Assembly: GCF_002078875.1 (NCBI RefSeq)
Contig: NC_034419.1
Span: forward strand, 17,081,090-17,145,089
Direction: 5' to 3'
From: Numida meleagris
Lineage: Eukaryota; Chordata; Aves; Galliformes; Numididae
Length of the DNA stretch: 64,000 nt
Shown here: positions 11,901 through 24,078 of the stretch, piece after piece
How positions within the stretch are numbered: position 1 is the stretch's first letter
How the letters are laid out: each line of letters begins with the position of its first letter
Translations under genes and position numbers: made by a program
Notes under the pieces: model-generated
Seen by the model: the letters and a program-made list of their open reading frames with translations, nothing else
The model's database searches: none
What the model was told of the DNA's origin: nothing

Positions 11901-14900
11901 CAGATAAATTAGACACTTTGAAATTACTTTACTTGTGCTCTTTGCCAGCCTCTTCTGTAAGTCACAGCAAACCACACTGGGAAGATAACATGTTCCAGGC
12001 AGAAAAATACAAAGACAATAATTCTTGCAGAGTCAGTTCTTTTCTGAACCTATGCAAATATAATGCAGAAAAAGCTGCTGCAGATAAAGGACAGAATGTT
12101 TAGTTGCATTGCTGTCCTTTGACCAGCCCAAAGCTTCTTCCCTGATGGATTAAATTAATGTTTTGTAGTGTCTATACAGATGTGAAAGGTATACAGGCCA
12201 ATGTTCCTGTCACAGAGTGTTCAAGTGGCTAAGGAACACTGCAATGGGAGAAACAGTGGAGGCGCTGGCAACCTAGCCAGAAACCTGCTGGTGAGGAGCA
12301 CTGTGTTCAGACATGGGAGACTTCCATAGCTGCAGATTATTGTTTCCCACTTCAACATTAAAGCAACTCTGCAGGACTAATTTGAAGGGGGTTAACTGGA
12401 GAAAACGTTCAGCCAAAGTCCTGAGGAGATGTCTTTTCCCACATGAAAAGTATTAAGAAAAATCCATACAGTTGGTGCTTCTGTCTTTCAAGTTTATCTT
12501 CAGAGACGTGACTCTTTGTCTTGAGCACGGGTTTCTTTGATATTTGTGTCATCTCCTCTGATCATATAAATACTTCTTTTGCTAGAAACTCTGTCGTGTT
12601 GAGCTGAGATACAGGTGAGCAAAAGGTTACACTCCATAGCCATGGAGGGTTATGAGCATGGGCAAGGGCTCTCAGAGCCCATGTGCAACATCATCTTGGT
12701 GGGAAGACTTCAACATGGCACTGAAAGCACAGTGCACATCAAGTGAGTGACATAACCTGTTATTTAGAATGGCTCCGAAAAAGTCCTCATAGGTATAAAA
12801 AATAATAAAAGGCAATATTGTACATTTCTTTCTTCATCTTGTTCCAAATAAGCTTACTTCTTTCTTACGGTGCTCAAATTATGCAATATTTTTAAAGATC
12901 AGAAGCAGTTGTTCTCATTCCCATTTTCTAGCTGATGTTTTTGATGCTGATCAGATATGATTATTTCTTGTATGACTTGACCTTCACTCAGTCTAAGGGT
13001 TTAAATTGTGAGTTTTGTAGATTCATTGTTATAAAGCAAATTTGATTGATGACAGTCACCTAAAAAGATACAAGACCAGTAAATTTCCACAAAGACAGTA
13101 ATATGGGATACCTGTATAGACCTCTTGTTTATTAGTGTAGAGGCCAGAGCTCTTGCAGCTCAGCTAATCTGGAAGGAGGTGAGGCCAGTGGTCAGCTGTG
13201 CTGCTGGCATGGGCACAGTGGCCCACAGGAATGGAGTTGCAGGAGGGACCACAGTGGCTTTGGCATCTGAATTGGTAGGAAGCTGCTCCAGGTGATTTTC
13301 CACACAGCTATGGATTTTCTGACTTACTTTGCTGAGGCATTTTGGCCCTCCCATGTACAGCCTAAAGAGTTTTGATGCATGTGCTGGAGCTACATCTTCT
13401 TTTCAGGATCAGGAATCTAAAACAGAATGGTTATGGGGCCCCAGTTGGAGCTGGCTCAAAGGACCTAAGCACCCTTAAGAGTGAAAGGGCAGATATAAAA
13501 GCTTTTACTCTGAGGGCAGTGGAAGATGTCACCCCTACAGTGCCAGCAGGAGATCCTCTAAAGCTCACAGCTCCTTCTCACTCAGCACATACTGAGAAGA
13601 TGCATGCCTCTTTCCCCACTTTGAAACTTCAGGGATTTCAGATGGCTTACCATTCAGTAAGGCGCCTTCTGAAATTATGGAGTCTGTGGAAGTGCACTCT
13701 CCATTTTGTTATTCATTAACTGCCTCCGGCTCTTTTAGTATGCCACAGTAACCTCCTTGTTCTGAGAGCTGGGGAGAGAGATGACAGAGCAAAGGGCAGC
13801 ACAGACAACATCAAGAAGCCAGAAATGCACAGAAAGCAGGGAAATGTTGTTTCATCCTTTTGTTACAGCCACTTATTTCCATGCTGAAAGGCAGCATGTG
13901 GGCTGAGATGCCTTACTTTGCATTTTACATAGGAACTGTGGGAGCTTGTCTGCACTTGTCACTGAAGGGGAAAGGCCCAGTGCAGTTCCAGTCTGGTGAC
14001 ATTAAACCACAGCTGTTAAACCAACCAACAACTGGAAAGTGAGAAGAGCTGTTGAAAGATTCAGCTTTCAATTATAAATAATCTGATGTAGCAGGCAAAT
14101 TATTTGGGTAAGTAGGGCCTGTAGATTTCTTCATGTTAGACTGCCTGCTGCTTTTCAAGGATACTCATTAAGATCACATTTAAGTGACATGAGATACCTG
14201 AGAGGACTTTCCTTTTCCCTTGCTTCCACTACATATTTTCTTCCTCTGTTAACTCAAGCTTTGATGCTCTACTCTATTATCACACCTTTCCTTCATCTTT
14301 CATGTCCTGAATTTATTAGCAGCTGCAAGTAGGCTGCTGACATGCCCAGGAATTACCCATGAGCTCAGAACACTTTTAAGATGCAGTGAGACTAATGAAA
14401 AAAGATGGTTAAATGCCTCAAATACTAATCTGGGGTTCAGGGAGACCATACTAGAGGCTTGCCTTGGCCAGTTCTCTTCAGACCTTTGGGAAGTGCCCCT
14501 TTCCTCTGGATTTCAGTCCTTTTCCAGAAAACATGAGACCTTTTCTGTCTCTGAACTGCACTGTAGTAATGGCATTCAAACACACACACATAGGACTAGC
14601 TACACTGTTCATAATAAAGCATTACTCTACTCATCTTTCTGAAAGTTCTAAGAGTTCCTTCATGGGAAAAGAGATCTTTAAAATGAATTAACTGAATAGC
14701 TGTTGTTACATTAAGGGAATAAAGGATTAAGATGTTTTGGTCTTACTCCAAATATCGTTTTTCAGATTAAGATAATTTGTCCTCATTATAAGGCTTGGTA
14801 GAGAAATATTGCTTACTATACATAAATAAATATCAAAAAAAATGTTACTTGTAATAGTTTCCAACCTCTGTAATGCACCAGTGATCTCTTTCACAAGCTA

Positions 14901-17383
14901 GACCAAGTCAAACAGGAGGCTCCCCTTGGAAACTGTGCATGAGGCTGGAACTCAGCCCGGTCACAAGGCAGGATTGTGCAGTTCATGAACGCTGAGCTTA
15001 TGCTTCTATATTGCACATGATTTACAAAATTTACAGATTGGTACTTGTCTGTCAAGCCCCAGTGCTGCCATTTGAAGAGGTTTTTTAAACAATAAAATTA
15101 TACTGAGTAATTGACATTTTCTTTTGCCTCTTGGAGTATATACAAGCTGTTTTTTTGCAGCTAAGATTCTCTTGAAATGTTTGCAGGCGCATATTTCCTG
15201 CTACCAAACTGAAAATCAGATTACCGTCTTGAGTACGAGCTGGAGTTCAGATGAATGTTTATTTGGCACCATATTCATACGGTTATGCACAAGTGCATAG
15301 AATTAAAATAATAATTTCTACTTGATTTCATGCTTCTCTGGCTTAATGGTCTCTGATGTTTTTTAGCAGATCCATTATACATACTTAAATATAGAAAAAA
15401 TGTACTGCAAGGAGAAGAAAAGAAGAATATACTGGCAACCAAATTTACTCCAAAGTGACGTTGGAAAGGAAATTGCAAATATGACTTTTGCTAGGATTTG
15501 CCTGGATAATGTGACTTTGAGGTATTGAGAATAAGCAGTGGTGTACCCAAAACAATTTTCTGCTTTTTCTCTACAAAGCAAAAAACAGGAGTTGTCAGAA
15601 TTTTAAGTGCAGTTGAATGTAATTAGCAAATTGCTCAAGCCAGGCTTGATTAAGATGTCATTTTGTGACTCTTTGATACCTCCAGCTCCTTTGCTAAAGC
15701 CACTGACTACCTGCTCAGCTTAACCCCATGCCAGTCAAAGATCTTGTCACAGAGTGAAGTGTAATGACTGTTTTACTCTGCTGCTTGACAGCATCTATTT
15801 CTTTCCATCCAACACAGACGGTGAGTACCCAGAGTGGCAGGAAGAGACACAAAAAGGCTGCTGATACTTCCAAGCAGAACAGGGGTTGTCATTTCGGATG
15901 CCAGTGTCAAAAGCCAAGCCTTGGAAAAGCATCCTTTTCGGGAGTGGCCCTGCAGTACCACAAAGCATTGATAAGGCTGAGCGTGCTCAGGCAGTCTTAT
16001 CTGTGCAGGGCCCCAAGAGATTTCAAGGAAAGAGAATGAAAACCATGTAAATACAAGTGATGACCTGTAACATGTGCAAGAAAACTTTCCTACCTTGAGC
16101 TACACCAGCACTGCTTACTGTTCACAGCTTTCTCACCCTTCAGCTTTTGCAAACTGTCAACATATTGGCGTATTTTATTGTTATATGTCAATACATACAT
16201 GGCATATAAATTATGGAAAGAAACATACTCAAGCACTCAAGTTAGTATAGCTTGTCATGTCTGGCATTTTTAATACATTCTGCTTCTTCCCCAGAAGAAA
16301 GAATGCCAGAGCACGAACATTTATTTCGAGTTCTCTAGCAGTGGTATGTCATAACCAGGGGTATTTCACAATTATGTCTTCTATGTCTCAGCGTAAATCA
16401 TGCTTTAAATGATAAAGTAAATCTTAGTGAAGGCATAGGATTTTCTGCACTGGTGTCTGAGTGATGTTCATGCAAGTGAAATAGACTTGGGCCTATCCCC
16501 ACAAAAATTAATTTTCCAGGGAGCTTTGAATTTTGCATATTTAATAATTACATAAGCATTTTTGTTTGGTATTATTATGGTAAGTCTATATTTTATTAGG
16601 TCTCTGATGATTTATAATAATAAATGTTTGTTCAGCAACAGCTGGTCTCAGATCGTTATCCTATCAAACATTCTTTATTTATCCCACCTCATTTTTAACC
16701 CTTGTTAGTTTTGTTTTCTTTCCCTAGAAAAAGCATCATAGCAGGAAATCAGTCAAGTTCCCTTAAAAAATAATTCATAGCAAATTAAAATCAGATGCTT
16801 ATGTACCAGGCATTGAGTTGTACTTAAGCATGCAAGTCATGCCACCTGCAGAATTTGTGATGTGCTCGTGATGGATGCTGACTGCTTTCATGGTAAGGTA
16901 TCCTCTGACCTCCCTGCATTGTTGCTAGCTTCTTAAGAATAGAATTCTTGTATTGGCAGCAGGCTAGATGCTACTAACTGCTGTCAGTGGGAGCTCTTGA
17001 TACCATCAAGGAAAAGAAATCTACATACTATTAATGTTGTGTTTCTTTGAAGTTTTTGGTGTGTGTTGCATCTAAAGCTCCAGTGGAGACCTAAGTCTCT
17101 CGTATATTAGTGAGGAAAAAAAATCCCTCTCTCAAGTAACTGAAAGGTGTATAAAGGTGTAGATCCACCAAACGGTATCCAGCTTAGCTCTGCTTTCCCA
17201 ACCCTGGAAGCAGCCTCTTGGCTGGATTCTCTCCTTGTTCTTAGAGGGATTCAGTGGTTGCGTGTACCCAAATAAAAGCCAGCCTGCAGAGTGACACCAT
17301 CTATGTTTACCAGAAGGAAATACTGAAATACTGAGGAATGTATTATGGTTTCAATCTTTTTTCTTTGAGAGAGAAAATACTCA
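8961..17383. other. Unassigned, mainly unique non-coding sequence
   Basis: There is no recognisable gene over this 8.4 kb. It holds an A-rich stretch with interrupted AAAAC/AAAC units near 10,820-10,860 and a GC-richer patch at about 11,440-11,640. Frames of up to 115 codons occur (13,372-13,719, plus strand) without any domain that I know. Weak splice-like signals around 11.4-11.6 kb are described separately. Most of the rest is AT-rich and featureless by eye. Confidence 0.6.
11418..11558 (-). other. Weak candidate 3'-terminal non-coding exon
   Basis: On the minus strand a pyrimidine-rich stretch ends in CTCCCTTCAG, an acceptor-like site, just before 11,558. About 120 bases on there is an AATAAA hexamer (plus-strand TTTATT at 11,432-11,437), followed by a C/T- and GT-containing stretch. 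Together these could form a terminal exon of a minus-strand transcript. No conserved protein is encoded. Such signal pairs are common by chance, so this is a low-confidence suggestion. Confidence 0.15.
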
Positions 17384-17436
17384 TTGTTGGACTCGATGAT
17401 CCCCATGGGTTCCTGTCAGCCCCTATGATTCAGTGA
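17384..17436 (+). mobile_element. CR1 LINE 3'-end fragment, sense
   Basis: The plus strand reads TTGTTGGACTCGATGATCC, then CATGGGTTCCTGTCAGCCCC, then TATGATTCAGTGACC. This is the conserved CR1 tail, usually GGTTGGACTCGATGATC, then a segment ending in TTCCAAC, then ATTCTATGATTCTGTG. It is the only recognised CR1 end in the window on the plus strand. Only about 50 bp are recognisable, so it is a heavily truncated or eroded copy. Confidence 0.8.
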
Positions 17437-20400
17437 CCTTGTGGCTGAAGGGAACATGCCATATGCCATTCATAACATAGATCTGAATGTTTTCCTGATT
17501 AGATAAAAGCACAACCAGAAGGAGAAAGAAGTAGAGCCTTTAATTTGGCTGCTCAGGGTTAATCATGGGAATACAGAAGATTTAGGTTCAGATCCATCCT
17601 CCTTATTTGAAGCAGAGAATTGAACCTGACACTTCTCCTCATCCCAAATCAGAGTGCATTAGCCTTGAGACCAAAGAGTCAATCCCTCAGTTTTCTTCTA
17701 CTTTTTTTCTCAAACCCCGTTAAAATTGACATTATTTAAACACATAAGTAAATTCAGGAAAATAAAGAAGAGATGGGTACAGCTCAGATATCGTAGTGAC
17801 TACAGCATTTTTCTGTAGAAGGGCACCAACCTGTGACTCGAGTAGAGAAATACAAGTTGCATAATAATGAGACAGGTAACGTCAAAGTGTGGGTCTAATG
17901 CAAAGTCTACCAAAATGATGAGCTATATTTCAACTGACATTAAAGAATTTGGAATCTGCATAAGAGTGTCCAGTCTGGATGTTTTATAATCGTTTCTTCA
18001 CGCTTTTAACTTAAAAAAAAAAGTGACTGACAGAATTATAGATAAGAGGAGTTGGTACAGTGGCTATTGATCAAAAGGCAAAATAAATATTCCACATGAG
18101 CTCCCTATGAGGCTGAAAGAAGGAAGAAATCTGAAATGCAAATCCCCAGTAGAAGAGAGAAAGCTTGCTTTTTCTCTTGTATTACCTCATGGAAATGGTA
18201 CATACCAGCGATATTTTGAGGAGTTAGTAATGCTTAACACCAGCACTAGGACTTGTAAAATTTCTTGCATTGTGCTTGCACACACACACGGCTTTTTCTT
18301 GCACTAATTCATGGCATGTTAAAAGACTACAAATGCAAACAGCAGTTCCTGCGAGGTAAAATGTCTACGCATGGATTTTAAAAGCAAGAACTTTTTTAGT
18401 TATTGTGATCTCAAATAGAGCAAGTTTCAGAATCAATGTTACCTCAGAGAGTGAGGAGTTCAAGATTAAGTTCTTCTCTTAAGAAGAAAGAAAAGAATTG
18501 CAACAAACACTGAAGCATGTTCAGTTATTTTCCAAGTGACTGCTCAGTCTCCTCTCTTTACTTTTGTGTCACTCAGTCACAGCTCTCATCCATGAACACA
18601 AGCTAAGGCAACTGAGGCAGCAAGAACCTAAATTGATGGCATCATGTTGCTTTGGCTTTTCTTGCCAGGTCTTGTTTTCTTTTTTTAATCTCTGCTGGCA
18701 CTGTACTCTCGGCTCTCAGTGCCACCTGCTACAAGGATCCCTACTGCACTGTTTCACAGATAAATTGTACAGGTTGCTCTAACAGCAGAGAAGCCCTCCT
18801 TGTGAAGTCTCCATTATTGCTTTCATACTCCAATCTGTCCCTAAATCCATTTTAGGATGATATTATTTTGATTTACAGCATCTTGATTTGGTGTATTATT
18901 TAACTAAACTGTTTGGAGGAAGAGTCCCAGTATGCACAGCATTATTGGTATTGGAAGAGCCTTCATATTTCACAGTGTGCTTTACAAATATATTGTGACA
19001 GTTTTCTTTTAAGGTTTTTTTGGTTTTTTTTGTTTGTTTTTTTTTTTAAGAGAAAGAGTAGGAGAAAAAAAAAACTAAAAGGGCAGGAGAAACTAGGTCT
19101 CAAAGAGAGCACTTGTGTAGAGCTTTTAAATGCATCCTCTGAGAACTGCTGTTCATCTTTTTAGATGAGAACACCAAACTGGCAGATTGATTGTCAGGTC
19201 TTCTTTTATTGGAGTTATACCAGAACAGCCTAAGATACTCAGATTTTTTTTTTTAATTATTTATTTTATTGCCTTTTTTGCTTTTCTGGTTTTTCTTTGG
19301 TTGGGGAGAGGGAAGAGGCAGGGGGTGGCAGCTATTGTAAGCCTTCATTTAAACTGCTTAATAATATGGATAATTATTGGTTTTATACTTTTAAAAATAG
19401 GGGTGGAACGGGGGAAAAATATAAAAAGACAAATCAGGTAAATAAAGATACATTTTTGTAGAGCTTATCTTTGTTGGGCCTGAGAAAGACAAATAAACAG
19501 AAGAATATATAGTGAGTATGATTAGACTTCTCTAAGTCTGTGACTGCAGTTGAGAGGTTGACTTTTGAGAAGCCTCAAGACAGCAAAATAGCTTCAGTAT
19601 GGCCTGAAGGTAGGCAAAAGAAATGCTTCTGAGGTGAGAGGCTTGGGATGTCTTTTGGGCAGCTGAAAGGGAAAGGTATTTCAGGGTTCTTGGTAAGAGA
19701 AAAATGCAAAACATGTTTGGTCATACGAATTCATCCATGATACAGAAACATTCCTGTTCCTGTACTCCTCAGGCAGCTCAGATTTATGCATTTCATCTAG
19801 TAAAACAGCCATGCATCTTCAGAAAAGTCTGCAGTCAAAAACTGACGCATTCACAAGAGAATGCCCTCAGCAATCCACACAGGGCTACTACCTTAAATTT
19901 GCTATAACTTATAATGATTCACACCTCTAAGTGAAATAGCAGTAAACCATATTTGGCTTTGCAAGTATTATAAACTGGACGATGTTAAAGTCTCACATAT
20001 TTACAATCATATGCACATAAATGGAGCTTGAGTCATCCACTGCTGATATAATAGGGACATATTCAGTGACAAGGAATATAGAGCAGTGACTTAGATTGAT
20101 AAATATTGGGGGCTGGAATAGATCTCTGTTCCGTTTGCAGGCAGCTGGAACAATCCAGCTATTACTGTCAGAAATGGAAAGACTCCTCCAGACCTGGGAA
20201 AGAAATACTTGAAAGCTGAAGTTGATATTTGCCTTGCTGAAGTCCTTGTGCAGGCACAGCTTCTAGATTATATCACTCTCATGCTGTCACATCCAGGTAC
20301 CTCAGAGTCACAAGTATGTGCAAGGGAGCACAGTACCATCCATGTGTGAGTTGGGGAAAGAGACACAAAGTAAATTTTGTAAAACCTCACAGGAATGTCT

Positions 20401-20762
20401 CAGTTGAGTTGAGAAGGATCTCTCAAGACCAACTCATTGTCCTAACCACTATTCTGAACTTCAGATCTGCTGCTCAGTCACAAGTCCCAGAAGGACACAG
20501 CATGCTTCCACTGACAAATCATGCAACCTAGGGATGTTCTTTAAGTTTACTACTTCCGAACACTCATAAATTATATTCGTTTGCATTTGGGATAGCTTCC
20601 TGCTAGTGGTGAGTACTTCTGAAATCAGTGGAGCTTTGAGAACAAGGTGCAAACATATAGATGGGATGCAAACCTCAGTCAATTTGTGTTTCCTAGCAAC
20701 CATGAAAATTGAAGTAGGTAAAGACTGAGTATCTGATACACCCCACTGAAAAGTACACATAC

Positions 20763-20851
20763 CTCAGAAGACAGAGAAGTGTTTCTGTCATTGCTGCCTG
20801 GACCACAGGAATCAGAAGGTACCTGACAGAGTTCCTCTTGCTGTTCCATGT
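20763..20851 (-). other. Weak candidate internal exon
   Basis: On the minus strand, two acceptor-like sites in a pyrimidine-rich context (CTGTTTCACAG and TACTTTTCAG) precede position 20,851. A good donor, TCTGAG followed by GTATGT, follows position 20,763. The 89 bases between them are open in the frame that reads MEQQEELCQVPSDSC onward to NTSLSSE at the donor, and that frame stays open upstream to about 20,918. An earlier alternative donor, CAG followed by GTACCT, occurs at 20,822. I do not recognise the peptide. Splice-like motifs are frequent by chance, so the exon call is speculative. Confidence 0.2.
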
Positions 20852-21506
20852 CTGAAAAGTACTGTGAAACAGAGTACAAGATCTGCAGTAGCACTTTAAG
20901 AGAATTCTGCACTTCCAAAAGGTTTTTCAGAGGGGTTACCTACTCCTCCCAAAGAGTTTAAATATCCATGACTAGTTTAAGCAGAGATATCAGCACGCAG
21001 TATTATGCCTTTAAATAAGGTATAACCTTCACAATGAAAGTGAACACAAATGTCAAAACATTTCAGAAGAAATTAATCTGAACAGTTTGCTGAAGTTGCT
21101 AAGAGAAGATTGATTTTTGGTACAAACTTGATTCACCATTTTCTTCCTTCAGGCAAAACAAAGTTTTGCTTCTGTCTAACATTGTCTTTTCTTTTTAAGA
21201 ACGTATCAGATTTTATTTGAAAGTAGAGCAAACAATACATATTTTTTAAAAAAACTTCATGTATATTTTATCCTAAAGCGATCTGTATCATTATTGATTG
21301 TTCCTGCAATAAGAAAGTTAATAGGATGAATTGCAAGTAGTTGCCATAGTAACTACCACTGGTCTCTTTCTCATGAAGAGGAAGCATACAATTAATTTGT
21401 CTTTTAACCTACTTTATCATGGAAAGCCTATATAAATGCAATAGCATAGGTCCAGACTCGTTATATACTTCAGTGCCATTGTCCTTTTATATCATCTCTT
21501 CAGATC

Positions 21507-21525
21507 TATTTATTTATTTATTTAC
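21507..21525. repeat. Short ATTT microsatellite
   Basis: Four to five uninterrupted ATTT units follow AGATCT. It is short and shows no visible link to a retroposon tail. Confidence 0.8.
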
Positions 21526-23987
21526 TAAGTGTTTGTTGAAAAGGAACTTTTCAGTCTGTGTGTTTTCCAGTGTTTAATTTGTTTTGGATGTGAGCAGAGA
21601 TGCTCAGGACCGGGATTCTTCCTTTTAGTATAATTCGTCCGATACTCAGGAGTTCATGAACTTCCCTCTTGCCCTACCAGGGAAACATTCTGGAGCAAAC
21701 CTTTACCGTGAGGAAAAACATTAGATCTGAGGCTAACAGAATACACACTGTTTGACACTGTATTTTTGAATGGATTTTATTTTTCATTTTGATACTTTTA
21801 TCACATTCTTTGGGCATAATTAATGCAAGTGCTGGATTTTTTTGCCTGAGTAAGGACTTTAGGATTTGGCACACATTAAACCCTCACCATTCCTGGTTAA
21901 TCCGAGGACAGCATCTGTTACCTTCTGCGGGAGCTCTTCTGGGGGCCATTTTCATAGTAAGTGCACTAAATAACAGACTGTTAAGTACAGTATTTCTGAT
22001 ACAGTTTGCACTCTTTTATGTCAAGTTTTTCTGATAACTTCTACTTTATAATTGCAAAGCAGAAGAGTGAAAACTTTGATATTTCCCTTCATTTGAAAGG
22101 AGCTTCCTTTTGTAGGATGCTCTCTAGGGAAGGCTTAGTTTATTTCACTTTGGCTCCTGAGGGACACAGAAGCATGACCTCCAACATGCATATTTTCCCT
22201 TAAATACAACTTTCAATATAAAATGCTGTGCTTTTGCAAATTAGACATTATTTGACATTAGACTGAGTATTCCAGTACTCTTCACTTGAGCACAGTCAAG
22301 TATGAAGAATACAGGAGTACCACTGCACTACTGTATCTCCGCTTTCACCTTCATTGGATCATGCCCTCATTACTGTTGATGACCACAATTCCATTGCTAA
22401 ACTGGTCTGGAGAAATTATAGAAGATGCTGTGATGTATACAGATGTTTTTGCAAAGCAGACCACTATTGGGTGGGCAAAGACACACAGATGAGGAGTCTC
22501 AGAGACACACAGATTTGTAAAGGGTCATCTGGGCAACACAAGAGGAGAAAAAAAATGACAATAAGACACAGAGCAAAGGAGTTCTGCAGTGAGTGACTAG
22601 AGAGGTATTTATTCCAAGAGACTACATCCATACTCATTTAAGAAACACCAAACAACTCCAAGGAGCTTTGGATCAGGTACCAAGGATAAAAGAATAGTTT
22701 CCTTGCGCATTGTTCTTCCCTACCTCCTGTTGGAGATTAAGGAAATTATGCACTACTGAAATACCACCATATGTTCAGGTATGAACTGACAAAGATATAT
22801 TACAGCTTTAGTCGACAAAATAGCAGGTAAACCCACTGGAAGATTTGCCAATGGAGTGTTTGAGGAAATCATTCACCACATTCATATACAGAGAGGAATA
22901 GCAGTGGTGGTGGGAAAAGTGGGGAGTAGAGATCCCACAACCTCTCAGAGGAATCAGAAAAAAGGGATTTGGAAAGGTTGAAGGGCTGAGACAGCAAAAA
23001 AAGACAGATAACAAATAATGCAGAGGTCAGAGAGTGGGGTCCTCACAGGCACAGTAGCAAGGGAGGAAGTTTAAGCAAATTCCTCTCAGTGGAAAGAGCA
23101 GAGGTAAATCTTTGTAGACAGGTCATTCATTTCTACCACCTCCTACAAGATCAAACTTCAATTTAAACATTTATTAGATTAGTCTGGACATGAGCACTTG
23201 CTGAAACTTGCCTCAAAGGGTGTTTCTTTTTTACTTCTTTTTATTTTTAGATCAGCTAATGCAATTGTTTGTTATGAGCATAAGTGAGATCATTCTTTTT
23301 TCTTCTCATGAAATTATTGTTTCCAGAGCACAGGATGGAGAAGAATGTCTTCTAAAATAAAATCACTTGAAAGAAAATGACTAAGGACTTAAAACTTTAA
23401 CAAATGAAATGGAGCTTACAAATTAATCAAGTCTGAAGATTAGTACTTGAAAGAAGAGGTAAGGTAACTTAAATAGCAATTCAAAAAGCGAGTTTATTAA
23501 AAAAGGTTTTCCCCCTCATCCTCTCCTTTCTTACAAACCTGAAGTGAATTTTTGTATAGTTTTTTTTAAATGGAAAGCAATGCCTGCTTCTGTTCATGTT
23601 AGCTGACAAATGTACTTTGACAGCTCCAAAGAGGAAGAAAAGTTTGGAATGGAAGAGCAGTACATAAGAGGAAGACCAGGGAAAAGTATTCTTGGTATCA
23701 AGACTTGCCTCTTGAGAAGCAATAACACAGCCACCTCAAACCAATTCTTCACAGAAAACAGGAGCTGTAGTTAATCATTCTCTCTTTGCTACCTAAAAGT
23801 CAACCTTAATACAAGTATGTTCCCATTTGGAGTGCATCACAGCAAGGCCCAGCAAGCTACTTCTACTCAAAAAAGCAGTGGAGATAGGCCAGCATCTAAA
23901 GGTTTTGCACCTCATTTTCAGGTGTTTAGCTAAGACTAGCTCAGAGGTACCCACAGTTAATCTAACTCAGTTTAATCTCTAGTCTCA

Positions 23988-24070
23988 GATTTAATTTATA
24001 TTTTCTCAACAGGAGATTTAATTTATATTTTTCTCAACAGGAGAATTAATTTATATTTTTCTCAACAGGA
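23988..24070 (+). repeat. Three-copy 27/28-bp tandem repeat with acceptor-like ends
   Basis: Three almost identical units lie head to tail at 23,988-24,014, 24,015-24,042 and 24,043-24,070, followed by a partial GAATTAGA start of a fourth. The first unit is one T shorter, and the third changes GATT to GAAT at its start. Each unit contains TTAATTTATA, then a T run, then CTCAACAGGA. A pyrimidine tract ending in CAACAG followed by GA resembles a vertebrate splice acceptor, so the array places three such sites 28 bases apart. No open frame or donor follows closely, and use in splicing is not shown. Confidence 0.9.
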
Positions 24071-24078
24071 GAATTAGA

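Larger units (their letters stand above)
17437..23987. other. Unassigned, mainly unique non-coding sequence
   Basis: I recognise no gene. The stretch is AT-rich with T-rich runs near 19,010-19,050 and 19,240-19,280 and an ATTT run at 21,507-21,525. A possible minus-strand exon at 20,763-20,851 is listed separately. The remaining open frames are under 100 codons and look like chance frames. Confidence 0.6.

Noticed and set aside
13160..13719. Minus-strand 64-codon and plus-strand 115-codon frames with nearby GTAAGT and GTAAGG
   Set aside because: The donors are plausible, but I found no good acceptor at a fitting distance and the peptides are not recognised. The signals are within chance expectation.
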